A stretch of 64,000 nucleotides of DNA from Sphingobacteriales bacterium JAD_PAG50586_3 (GTDB taxonomy: Bacteria > Bacteroidota > Bacteroidia > CAMBQF01), in contig CP096135.1 of the NCBI GenBank assembly GCA_023213195.1, positions 248,001-312,000 of the forward strand, written 5' to 3'. Below, piece by piece: positions 30,389 to 38,241 of this stretch. The notes beneath the pieces are model-generated. The model did no database searches. It was not told where the DNA came from and worked only from the letters and a program-made list of their open reading frames with translations. The translations under genes were made by a program, and so were the position numbers. How positions within the stretch are numbered: position 1 is the stretch's first letter; each line of letters opens with the position of its first letter.

Positions 30389-30871
30389 TTAGTCTTCGTC
30401 TTGGTGCTTAGTATCAGCGGGTGTTACAGTGCCCCCGGCAATTTCTGTATGGCGTATTTGCCCACCATAATAGCCCGCCCTTGCCATTGCCGCAAATGCT
30501 AAAACAGTTAAAACGGTACAGGCTATAAAAAGGCTTTTGCGCATGGGTAGCTTACGCAGGCTGAAAAACAAGAAAACACCACATACCAAACCGGCGGCCA
30601 GTGTTAGTATTAAGGCAGGTTTTGCAGCATCTTCATGCACCTCCAACGCTGTTTCGGTTATACCGGGTATATTTTCTACGGTTTCTTCGGCACTTTCGCC
30701 GGTGGTGTTTACTACTACAGCACTTAGGGCCAGTACTACTACCAGGCCTGCTGCAAAATCTTTAAACTTTGGGTTGTTTTTTATTATGGCCCAAACCATT
30801 ATTACGCTTGCTATTAACGTACCAATTATAGGTAGGTGGTTTAGCAGCAAATGAATGTGAGTTGCGTTCAT
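30389..30871 (-). CDS. DUF2231-like four-helix membrane protein
   Basis: A 160-residue protein with four predicted transmembrane helices. It starts MNATHIHLLLNHLPIIGTL, with the His-containing first segment typical of DUF2231-type proteins, has GESAEETVENIPGI and ALEVHEDAAK in the central loop, and GGQIRHTE near the C-terminus. The His residues could bind haem or metal. It is two bases from the CzcA-TolC gene, so it is part of the metal-efflux operon. A similar small gene is often found next to cus/czc genes in this phylum (recalled, not checked). Confidence 0.7.
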   Translation of the reverse strand: MNATHIHLLLNHLPIIGTLIASVIMVWAIIKNNPKFKDFAAGLVVVLALSAVVVNTTGESAEETVENIPGITETALEVHEDAAKPALILTLAAGLVCGVFLFFSLRKLPMRKSLFIACTVLTVLAFAAMARAGYYGGQIRHTEIAGGTVTPADTKHQDED

Positions 30872-30957
30872 TGCTAATATTTTATGTTGTTAATTTTTGA
30901 ATTACCGCATGCGCGGCAACAGACTACCAAACTATTGGTAATAGGTACAAGAAAATA

Positions 30958-31341
30958 TTAGCAAACTTTTGGCGGTTGCCAAATGGTAGATAGGTACTGC
31001 GATGAAACAATAGTTTCATCAATTAAAATATGGCTTATAAAAGAATTTTCTTCAGGATTAAAACTAACCTTATTGCTAACCACCGGCAATGCATTGGTAA
31101 CCATGGCTACAGAATGGTCTAAGGTTTTAAAGGGCAACTGCATGTCTCGCTTATAATCCGCATCCTTATCATCACCATTAAAATAATGCTTACTGATAAA
31201 AGTGGTAAAACTAAGCTCTTTGTTTGTTTGCTTATGCTCGAAAAAATGCTGCACCAACACCGGCAGTTTAAGCAACTGGTGCAGTGGCGTGGCCGAAAAA
31301 AGCACGGTAACTAAAAACAATATGGGAACAATCTTTTTCAA
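30958..31341 (-). CDS. Small exported protein at the head of the metal-efflux operon
   Basis: 127 residues with an N-terminal hydrophobic segment (ILFLVTVLFSATPLHQLLKL) that could be a signal peptide or anchor, then VQHFFEHKQ, FISKHYFNGDDKDADY and DMQLPFK. This His/Asp-containing pattern recurs in small Bacteroidota proteins near copper or silver efflux genes, as far as I recall. The C-terminus ends in a single Cys (WQPPKVC). No function is known. It is transcribed with the genes downstream, 86 bases from the DUF2231-like gene. Confidence 0.65.
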   Translation of the reverse strand: MKKIVPILFLVTVLFSATPLHQLLKLPVLVQHFFEHKQTNKELSFTTFISKHYFNGDDKDADYKRDMQLPFKTLDHSVAMVTNALPVVSNKVSFNPEENSFISHILIDETIVSSQYLSTIWQPPKVC

Positions 31342-31347
31342 CTACAA

Positions 31348-31378
31348 CAAAATTAGATTTTGCAATTATGTAAAGCAA
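31348..31378 (-). promoter_or_regulatory. Promoter of the metal-efflux operon
   Basis: On the - strand TTG (31376-31378), 20 bases, TAATTTTG (31348-31355), an exact fit to TAnnTTTG, seven bases before the ATG of the first gene. Confidence 0.5.
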
Positions 31379-31412
31379 GGGCAACCTCAAATTCAGAATG
31401 CTTATAAATAGA

Positions 31413-31450
31413 CAAAAAAATAGCCCGATAGTTTAAACTTCGGGCTATCA
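31413..31450 (-). terminator. Intrinsic terminator after recQ
   Basis: On the - strand GATAGCCCGA pairs with TCGGGCTAT around an 11-base loop, followed by TTTTTTTG. It lies 55 bases after the recQ stop. Confidence 0.8.
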
Positions 31451-31504
31451 ATAATTAATATGGTTAAGGTTAGTTACCTAAATCGCTAATAAATTTAAGG
31501 CGTA

Positions 31505-33682
31505 CTATAGGCGCAACTCTTCGCTGCTATAGGTTTCTTCACCAAACTCTTCAACAGCATCTTCAATACTATCTGTTTCGGCCGTGCGGAAGAAATCAAA
31601 AATTTCTTTTTGCTCTTCTTCGCCCAACAACTCGTTAAGGTAGTAGTTAAGGTCTAGCTTGGTGCCAGATGATACGATGCTTTCCATCTCGGTAATCAAC
31701 TCGTCAGGTGTAACACCTTTAGCCTCACATATATCTTCCAAAGGCAACTTGCGGTCTACGCTTTGAATGATGTACACTTTTAGGCCCGACTTGTTTACTA
31801 CCGATTTTACAACCATATCTTGCGGGCGGTGGATATCGTTATCCTCCACATACTTTTTGATAAGGTCTACAAACGGTTTGCCGAACTTTTGGGCTTTACC
31901 CGCGCCAACACCGCTTATGTTTTTCATTTCTTCCAGCGTTACAGGGTATTGGATAGTCATATCCTCTAACGATGGGTCTTGAAACACCACATAAGGTGGC
32001 ACGTTGTTTTGCTTAGCAATTTTTTTGCGTAAGTCTTTTAATAGTGTAAACAGGGCATCGTCAGAAGCACCACCACCGGCTTGTCCGCCTGCGGCATCAG
32101 CGCCTTCTTCGTCTTTGTCTGTCTCGTCAAAATTCTGGTCCTTTGTCAACATAATAGAATAAGGTTTATCCAAGTATTCTTTTCCCTTTTCAGTAACTTT
32201 TAATATTCCGTAATTCTCAATTTCTTTAGCAAGGAAGCCTAACACAGCAGCCTGGCGGATAACAGCCATCCAGTGGCGTTCTCCTTCTTCCATGCCTTTG
32301 CCAAAAACTTCCAGTTCGTGGTGCTTGTATTGCTTAATAGCAGTGTTGGTGTTACCAACCAATACATTGGCCACGTGCCTGTCTTTAAATTTTTCTTTAA
32401 CGGCTAAAACGGCTTCAATAACATCACAAATCGCGTCTTCGCCCTCAAAGGGTGTTTTGGGGTTACGGCAGTTATCGCACATGCCGTTACAGCCCTGTTC
32501 ATCAAATTCTTCGCCAAAGTAATGCAAAACTATCTTACGTCTGCAATTAGAACTTTCGGCATAGGCTACTGTTTCTGATATCAATTGCATCCCAATCTCT
32601 TGTTCAGCAACGGGTTTGCCCTTTAAAAATTTTTCTAATTTTTGTATATCATCGTAGCTATAAAAGGTAATACAGTTGCCTTCGCCACCATCGCGGCCCG
32701 CCCTACCGGTCTCCTGGTAGTACCCTTCTAAGCTTTTCGGAATTTCGTGGTGGATAACAAAACGAACATCGGGCTTATCTATACCCATACCAAAGGCAAT
32801 AGTAGCTACAATAACCTGTATATCTTCCATCAGGAACTTATCCTGCGTTTCGGGCCTTGTTTTAGCATCTAAACCCGCATGGTATGGCAGGGCTTTAATA
32901 CCGTTAGCCTGTAACAGGGCGGCAAGCTCTTCTACCTTTTTACGGCTTAAACAGTATATAATGCCGCTTTTGTTGGGGTTTTGTTTAATGTACCTAACAA
33001 TTTCCTTATCAGCATTAACTTTTGGCCTTACCTCGTAGTAAAGGTTGCTGCGGTTAAATGATGATTTGTATACCTGAGCCTTTTGCATGCCCAGGTTTTT
33101 CAAAATATCTTGCTGTACTTTTGGTGTAGCTGTAGCGGTAAGGGCCATAATAGGCACTGTGCCAATGGCCTCTATAATAGAACGCAGGCGACGGTACTCA
33201 GGGCGGAAATCGTGCCCCCACTCTGAAATACAATGGGCCTCGTCTATAGCAAAGAATGAAATTTTTATCTCGCGGAAAAACGCTACGTTCTCTTCTTTGG
33301 TTAGCGACTCAGGCGCTACATATAGCATTTTGGTAAGGCCTGCGGTAATATCGCCCTTAACCTTTTCTATTTCTTTTTTGGTAAGCGATGAATTAAGGAA
33401 ATGCGCCACCCCGTCTTCGCTACCGTAGTTACGTATAGCATCAACCTGGTTTTTCATTAACGCAATAAGTGGCGAAACTATAATAGCCGTACCCTCGCTA
33501 ATAAGGGCTGGCAACTGGTAGCATAAGCTTTTGCCACCGCCTGTAGGCATAATAACAAAGGTATCGTTACCTGCTAAAATATTGTTTATTACTTCTTCCT
33601 GTTGTCCTTTGAACTTGTTGAATCCAAAATACTGCTGCAAATGCGATGCTAAAGGCACCTCTACTTCTTGTTCAATTAACAT
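31505..33682 (-). CDS. recQ: ATP-dependent DNA helicase RecQ
   Basis: A 3'-5' helicase for recombination and replication-fork repair. 725 residues, intact. Motifs in order: Walker A MPTGGGKSLCYQLPA near 44, IVSPLIALM, DEAH box in FAIDEAHCISEWGHDF near 148, ALTATAT, and QETGRAGRDG near 325. Zinc-binding Cys follow in SSNCRRK and CNGMCDNC. A Gly/Ala/Asp-rich linker (about 525-545) leads to an HRDC domain (about 546-620). An extra C-terminal domain of about 90 acidic residues is present, which makes it longer than E. coli RecQ (609) but usual for Bacteroidota. Promoter at 33738-33769; terminator at 31413-31450. Confidence 0.97.
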   Translation of the reverse strand: MLIEQEVEVPLASHLQQYFGFNKFKGQQEEVINNILAGNDTFVIMPTGGGKSLCYQLPALISEGTAIIVSPLIALMKNQVDAIRNYGSEDGVAHFLNSSLTKKEIEKVKGDITAGLTKMLYVAPESLTKEENVAFFREIKISFFAIDEAHCISEWGHDFRPEYRRLRSIIEAIGTVPIMALTATATPKVQQDILKNLGMQKAQVYKSSFNRSNLYYEVRPKVNADKEIVRYIKQNPNKSGIIYCLSRKKVEELAALLQANGIKALPYHAGLDAKTRPETQDKFLMEDIQVIVATIAFGMGIDKPDVRFVIHHEIPKSLEGYYQETGRAGRDGGEGNCITFYSYDDIQKLEKFLKGKPVAEQEIGMQLISETVAYAESSNCRRKIVLHYFGEEFDEQGCNGMCDNCRNPKTPFEGEDAICDVIEAVLAVKEKFKDRHVANVLVGNTNTAIKQYKHHELEVFGKGMEEGERHWMAVIRQAAVLGFLAKEIENYGILKVTEKGKEYLDKPYSIMLTKDQNFDETDKDEEGADAAGGQAGGGASDDALFTLLKDLRKKIAKQNNVPPYVVFQDPSLEDMTIQYPVTLEEMKNISGVGAGKAQKFGKPFVDLIKKYVEDNDIHRPQDMVVKSVVNKSGLKVYIIQSVDRKLPLEDICEAKGVTPDELITEMESIVSSGTKLDLNYYLNELLGEEEQKEIFDFFRTAETDSIEDAVEEFGEETYSSEELRL

Positions 33683-33737
33683 ATATCGTATAATCTCTTG
33701 ATAATGAGTTAGTTACTCGTTTCCTCTTACGGAATGT

Positions 33738-33769
33738 AAAGATATAGAAAAAAACGCTTAAAATCAAAA
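33738..33769 (-). promoter_or_regulatory. Promoter of recQ
   Basis: On the - strand TTTG (33766-33769), 20 bases, TATCTTTA (33738-33745), one mismatch to TAnnTTTG, 55 bases before the start codon. Confidence 0.55.
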
Positions 33770-33877
33770 TTATATTAGGTGTTTTGCTCTTCATTTATCC
33801 TTGTTGATAATATATACAGCTAAAAGTCTGCCAAAAAGCTATTTAAAATATATTAGTGCAAAATTTAATGCCAATAA

Positions 33878-34591
33878 GTGAAGATAGCAGTAGTTATACC
33901 GGCTTTTAACGAAGAAGAGAATATAGCCAGCGTGGTAAACGGCTTAAACAGCATGGCTGTAGCCAATAAGCTGGATGTTACCCCTGTGGTGGTAAACGAT
34001 TGCTCTTTGGATAATACTGCCGCAATAATTGCCAATTTAAACTGTGTGGCGCTAAACCTGCCCGTAAACCTGGGCATAGGGGGCGCGGTGCAAACAGGTA
34101 TTAAATATGCCTACCGCAATGGTTTTGATGTTGCTTTTCAGCTTGATGGCGACGGGCAACACCCCGCCAGCGAGATACCCAAACTGGTGCAGGCGCATAT
34201 AGCCAATAACTGGGATGTGGTAATAGGCTCGCGCTTTTTAACTAACGAGGGGTTTCAATCATCGTTTGCGCGGCGCACGGGCATAAAGTACTTTAAGCAC
34301 CTTATACGCTTTATGTGCGGTGTTAGGGTTACCGATGCTACATCGGGCTACCGCCTGCTAAACCGCAAGGCTATGGCTATTGTAAACGATTATTACCCGC
34401 ACGATTATCCCGAGCCTGAAGCCGTGGTAATGTATGTGCGCAATAATTGCACCGTGGGCGAGGTGCCTGTGGTAATGCTGGAAAGGCAGGGTGGCGTATC
34501 GTCTATTGGCACAACAACCAGCATATTTTATATGGTAAAGGTTACGCTTGCCGTGGTTTTTGCTTATTTTGTTAGTGTACGTAAACGTTAA
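33878..34591 (+). CDS. GT2 family glycosyltransferase (DPM1-like)
   Basis: A 237-residue GT-A fold enzyme. MKIAVVIPAFNEEENI opens the nucleotide-binding half, VVVNDCSLDNTA and QLDGDGQHP (DxD-type metal site) follow, then DATSGYRLLNRKAM and the acceptor-side SSIGTTTSIFYMVK. There is one hydrophobic helix at the C-terminus and no multi-span region, as in polyprenyl-phosphate sugar transferases of the DPM1 group. The start is GTG at 33878; the nearby ATG at 33868 is in another frame. It leads an operon with DUF2304, an unknown protein, a GMC oxidoreductase and an epimerase. Confidence 0.9.
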   Translation: MKIAVVIPAFNEEENIASVVNGLNSMAVANKLDVTPVVVNDCSLDNTAAIIANLNCVALNLPVNLGIGGAVQTGIKYAYRNGFDVAFQLDGDGQHPASEIPKLVQAHIANNWDVVIGSRFLTNEGFQSSFARRTGIKYFKHLIRFMCGVRVTDATSGYRLLNRKAMAIVNDYYPHDYPEPEAVVMYVRNNCTVGEVPVVMLERQGGVSSIGTTTSIFYMVKVTLAVVFAYFVSVRKR

Positions 34592-34605
34592 TAATATCAA
34601 CCCTT

Positions 34606-34989
34606 ATGATACTACCTGTTAAAATAAAGGTAATTGTAACGCTTATAGCCATTGGGTTTTTAGCTTATGTAAGCCGTTTAATTCTTAAACGCCGGCTAAA
34701 AGAGGAATATGCCATTATTTGGTTTGTAAGCACGTTTATACTGGCTTTACTATCATTCCGCAGCGATTTATTAGACACGGTAGCCGTGCTGTTGGGTGTG
34801 GCCTTTGCCCCAAACTTACTGTTTGCTGGGATAATATTTGTGGGCATGGTGTATTTATTGCACCTATCGGTAAAGCTGTCTAAACAACAGGAGCAAACTA
34901 AAAACCTTACGCAGGAGATAGCCTTGCTTAAACAGGCCATATTAGAGAATAAAGTAAACAGCCTCGGCCCTGACAAGATAGAAGAATAA
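34606..34989 (+). CDS. DUF2304 membrane protein
   Basis: 127 residues with three hydrophobic helices and a C-terminal charged coiled coil (KQQEQTKNLTQEIALLKQAI). The signature LILKRRLKEEYAIIWFVST and DLLDTVAVLLGVAFAPNLLF matches DUF2304 proteins, which usually sit next to GT2 polyprenyl-phosphate sugar transferases, as here (14 bases after). It probably helps membrane association or flipping of the lipid-linked sugar; this is inferred from context. Confidence 0.85.
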   Translation: MILPVKIKVIVTLIAIGFLAYVSRLILKRRLKEEYAIIWFVSTFILALLSFRSDLLDTVAVLLGVAFAPNLLFAGIIFVGMVYLLHLSVKLSKQQEQTKNLTQEIALLKQAILENKVNSLGPDKIEE

Positions 34990-34996
34990 CGTGGGA

Positions 34997-35392
34997 ATGC
35001 CAATTTATGATAACGAAGCTGATAGGCTTAGCATGTATTTGGTTGGCAAACCCTGCACGGCCGATATAAAAGAAGCGTTTGCCGATGCCGTTACCAAACT
35101 GGATATAACCTTTACGCCCAATCAGGAAAAACTCTACAGCCGCATGCTTAGCTCTAGGTTTATGATGCGGGCTGTTGATGGGGGTTTGGTGTTTGTAAAC
35201 AGGGACTCTTTGCTACGCAAGCGTATATTTGTTATGCTTTGTTTGTTGGAAGCATCTAAAGATTATACAGACAGCTTTTTACCCCAAAAGCGCAACTGGC
35301 TGCACTTTTTCTACATTGGCATTATAACATCGTGGGCGTTTTTTACAGCTATTGTGGGTATATTAATTATTAAAACAGCAAACGTTGAATAG
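34997..35392 (+). CDS. Unknown protein with C-terminal membrane helix
   Basis: 131 residues from the ATG at 34997 (GTG at 34991 possible). The soluble part includes YLVGKPCTADIKEAFADAV, YSRMLSSRFMMRAVDGG and DYTDSFLP; a single hydrophobic helix (FFYIGIITSWAFFTAIVGIL) lies at the C-terminus. It starts seven bases after DUF2304 and overlaps the TTG start of the oxidoreductase by eight bases, so it is translated as part of the operon. I do not recognise the family. Confidence 0.7.
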   Translation: MPIYDNEADRLSMYLVGKPCTADIKEAFADAVTKLDITFTPNQEKLYSRMLSSRFMMRAVDGGLVFVNRDSLLRKRIFVMLCLLEASKDYTDSFLPQKRNWLHFFYIGIITSWAFFTAIVGILIIKTANVE

Positions 35393-37003
35393 CGAGCAAA
35401 ACCCTGCGGAGTTTATTGTGGTAGGCTCGGGCCTTACCGGCGCTATGGCTGCCCAAACGCTTGTTGAGGGTGGCGCACAGGTACTTATGCTTGATGTTGC
35501 CTACAAAAACGAAACAGGAAATAAATTCCCAAGCGATAATTTTTTAGCCATACGCCAAAATAACCCCAACCAGCGCGATTTATTGCTTGGTAAAGATTAC
35601 GAGGGCATACCCTGGGGTGCTATTAAAACCGGGGCGCAGCTAACACCGGGGCGAAAATACATGGCCAAAGGCATAGAGCATTGGCTGCCAATCATCAGCA
35701 AAACATTCTTCCCTATAGAGAGCCTTGCCCTTGGCGGCTTAGGCGGTGGTTGGGGCGCCGGATGCTATGTGTTTTCCGGTGCTGAATTTGAAAAAGCCGG
35801 TATAAGCAAAAGCCTGTTTAACCAGAGCTACCAAACCGTTGCCGACCGCATAGGAATATCGGGCGGGCAAGATGATATAGAACGCTTTACTACAGAGGGA
35901 TTGCAAGGCATACAGCCGGGCATTCAGGTAGAAGAAAGCATGCAGCGTATCTTAAAAAAATACAATGCAAAAAAAGCAAGCTGAACAGCCGTGGATTTTA
36001 TACGGGCATATCTACCCTTGCTATGCTAACGCAGGATAAGGACGACCGCAAAGCTTTTACGTATAACGACATGGATTTTTGGCACGATAACGACCAGTCG
36101 GTGTACCGTGCGTGGATGACGATAGAGAAGCTGAAAGCCACACCTAACTTTAGGTTGGAAGAAAAAATGCTAGTTGTTAAGTTTGAAGAGGTGGGCGATT
36201 TGGTAAAGGTTGTTTGCCGTAATGTTGACACGAACGAGGAGAAGCTGTTTTGGTGTAAAAAGCTAGTATTATGTAGCGGGGTTTTAAGCACCGCGCGTAT
36301 TGCCTTACGGTCTTTTAACGTAGCTAAAAAGCTTCCGCTAATATCCAACCCCTACGTGTATGTGCCCATGATAAACTACAGCATGTTGGGCAAGGTTACG
36401 CAAAGCCACAAGAGCAGCATGTCGCAGTTGTTTATGTTCTTTGACAAGAAAGGGGATAATAGCGATGTAGCAATGGCGAGTATGTTTACGTACCGGTCGC
36501 TGTTGCTGTATAGGCTGATAAAAGAAGCACCTGTAAACTTTGCCGCAGGGCGAGAAGTTATGCAATACCTAACACCCGCTATGGTTATTGCAGGTATACA
36601 CCACCCTGAGTTTGGCGGCGAAGGTAAATACGTAGAATTATTGCCCGATAGCAATTCGCCTACCGGAGATATTTTGCATGCCGAATATGCCCTTACCGAT
36701 GCTGAAGAAAAAGAGGTAAAAGCCACCGAGAGTAAATTCTTTAAAACCTTTATGGCTTTGGGATGCATACCTATTCAAAAAGTATACCCGGGCCACGGCA
36801 GTAGCATACACTATGCGGGTACGTTGCCTTTTTCAGACAAAGAAGAAATTTATACTACCGCCGAAAACGGCAGGCTGCACCAGACTAAAAACGTTTGGGT
36901 AGCCGATGGTTCATCGCTTAAATATGTGCCGGCAAAAGGCATATCATTTACCTTAATGGCCAATGCCGACAGGGTAGCTAAACACGCGTTAAACAACAGG
37001 TAA
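35385..37003 (+). CDS. GMC-type FAD-dependent oxidoreductase (frameshifted)
   Basis: The Rossmann motif FIVVGSGLTGAMAAQTLVEGG near residue 10 binds FAD; GGLGGGWGAGCYVFSG near 118 is the second FAD-contact block, and the C-terminal KNVWVADGSSLKYVPAKG with a preceding HYAGTLP is the GMC C-terminal domain, which usually holds a catalytic His or Asn. The family oxidises alcohols or sugars. One A is missing from the run 35969-35975; the repaired length is about 540. The start is TTG at 35385, overlapping the previous gene. The stop TAA shares its last A with the ATG of the epimerase. It probably acts on a lipid-linked or nucleotide-linked sugar, an inference from neighbours. Confidence 0.85.
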
Positions 37004-38082
37004 TGGTTATAGCGGTAACAGGTGCATCTGGTTTTATAGGCAGCCTATTGGTTAGCCACCTTGCGCAAAAGCATACCGTTATTGCCTTAAAACGCAGGCT
37101 CGACAATACCCATCAACCTAAAGTTGAAGAGCGCTTGTTTGACCTTACCAAGCCCGAAACATTTGAAAATATTAGTGGTGCAGATGCTTTGGTGCATTGC
37201 GCTTATATAGAATTCAGCCCAAAAAACAAAGAAGCATCAACCCAAAACATAGAGGGCACGCTGGCATTAGCCAACCTTTGCAAAGAAAAGGGCATGCACT
37301 TTATATTCCTTTCGTCCATGTCGGCGCATGCCGATGCCCTATCGGAATACGGCAAGCACAAGTTTGCCATAGAGCGTAAACTTAGCGGCAAAGGGCAGGC
37401 TATCATCCGCCCCGGCTTGGTGGTTGGCGATACCGGAGGGTTATACAACAACATCAAAAACATCATTGCTAAGTCGTCTATCATACCACTTATTGGCGGT
37501 GGAAATCAGCCTATACAAATTGTACACGTAGACCAACTTTGCAGCGTAATTGAACAGGTAGCCGTAAACAAAACCGATGGTTTTTATACGGTAGCCACGC
37601 CGCGGGTTTATACCATGAAAGAACTGTACAACGCCATTGCGGCAGGGCAAAGCAAGAAGATTCGATTTATCAATTTGCCGTTTGGATTTATGAAGTTCAC
37701 ATTGAGCATTGCCGAGGCTATTGGCCTAAACCTGCCCATAAAAACAGAAAATTTAAATGGCTTAAAGCAGCTACGCTCTTTCAACACCAAACCCGATTTA
37801 GAAAAGCTGGGTGTTGAGTTGAGGGGTTGGAGAGCATCTAAATCCCCGCCTTGGAGGGTGCCGAACAAAGTGACGGCGGGATGGGTTCAGCTTCAACACA
37901 CCCCGTCGCGGCAAGCCGCGCCACCCCTCTCAAGAGGGGATATTTCTTTTATAGTCTTGACAAAGGCCCTTTGGGGGTTGTACCTTTGCAGGAATCCCGA
38001 CGATAAATGTCGGGGCAAGACTAAAACTATGCCTTTGATAAACCTCCCCCGTCCCGCCTCAGGCGGAAGCACCCCTCCGTGA
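37003..38082 (+). CDS. NAD-dependent epimerase/dehydratase (extended SDR) with repeat-derived C-terminus
   Basis: MVIAVTGASGFIGSLLV is the GxxGxxG NAD site; FLSSMSAHADALSEYGKHK gives the Ser and YxxxK active site. The fold continues to about residue 275 (FNTKPDLEKLGVEL). From about residue 278 the codons lie in GC-rich palindromic repeats (37841-38092) and read RASKSPPWRVPNKV and so on, unlike any SDR. The native tail of about 20 residues has thus probably been replaced, or the real end is hidden by an indel near 37820-37850. It is the last gene of the operon, with the start overlapping the oxidoreductase stop by one base. Confidence 0.85.
   Translation: MVIAVTGASGFIGSLLVSHLAQKHTVIALKRRLDNTHQPKVEERLFDLTKPETFENISGADALVHCAYIEFSPKNKEASTQNIEGTLALANLCKEKGMHFIFLSSMSAHADALSEYGKHKFAIERKLSGKGQAIIRPGLVVGDTGGLYNNIKNIIAKSSIIPLIGGGNQPIQIVHVDQLCSVIEQVAVNKTDGFYTVATPRVYTMKELYNAIAAGQSKKIRFINLPFGFMKFTLSIAEAIGLNLPIKTENLNGLKQLRSFNTKPDLEKLGVELRGWRASKSPPWRVPNKVTAGWVQLQHTPSRQAAPPLSRGDISFIVLTKALWGLYLCRNPDDKCRGKTKTMPLINLPRPASGGSTPP
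37841..37941. repeat. Compound palindromic repeat island (left part)
   Basis: TCCCCGCC with partner GGCGGGA, GTCGCGGCAAGCCGCG-type pairing (CGCGGC / GCCGCG), and CCCCTCTCAAGAGGGG. It lies inside the epimerase reading frame. Confidence 0.65.
37957..37988 (+). promoter_or_regulatory. Promoter-like element inside the repeat island
   Basis: TTG (37957-37959), 21 bases, TACCTTTG (37981-37988), an exact -7 match, pointing toward ileS 254 bases downstream. Confidence 0.4.
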
Positions 38083-38092
38083 GGGGGACAAA
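37991..38092. repeat. Compound palindromic repeat island (right part)
   Basis: CCCGAC / GTCGGG around GATAAAT (near 37996-38014), then CCGCCTCAGGCGG and CCCTCCGTGAGGG (38054-38087). Confidence 0.6.
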
Positions 38093-38214
38093 ATATTCCC
38101 AGATTCAATCCGCGAAAACTACCTCATCAGCTACATATTGTAAGAATACTGACTAGTAATTACTGACTACTGAACCCTGACCTCTGAATCCTACGAAATA
38201 CCAACTAAAAATCG

Positions 38215-38222
38215 TATCTTTG
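38215..38222 (+). promoter_or_regulatory. -7 promoter element of ileS
   Basis: TATCTTTG followed by CA, an exact TAnnTTTG match 20 bases before the ileS ATG. No clear -33 partner is visible in the repetitive TACTGACTA-rich upstream region. Confidence 0.5.
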
Positions 38223-38241
38223 CACCTATTTTTTACGAACC

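Noticed and set aside
38100..38200. tRNA or riboswitch (T-box) before ileS
   Set aside because: The region shows only short TACTGACTA-like repeats; no tRNA cloverleaf, T-box sequence or antiterminator could be found.
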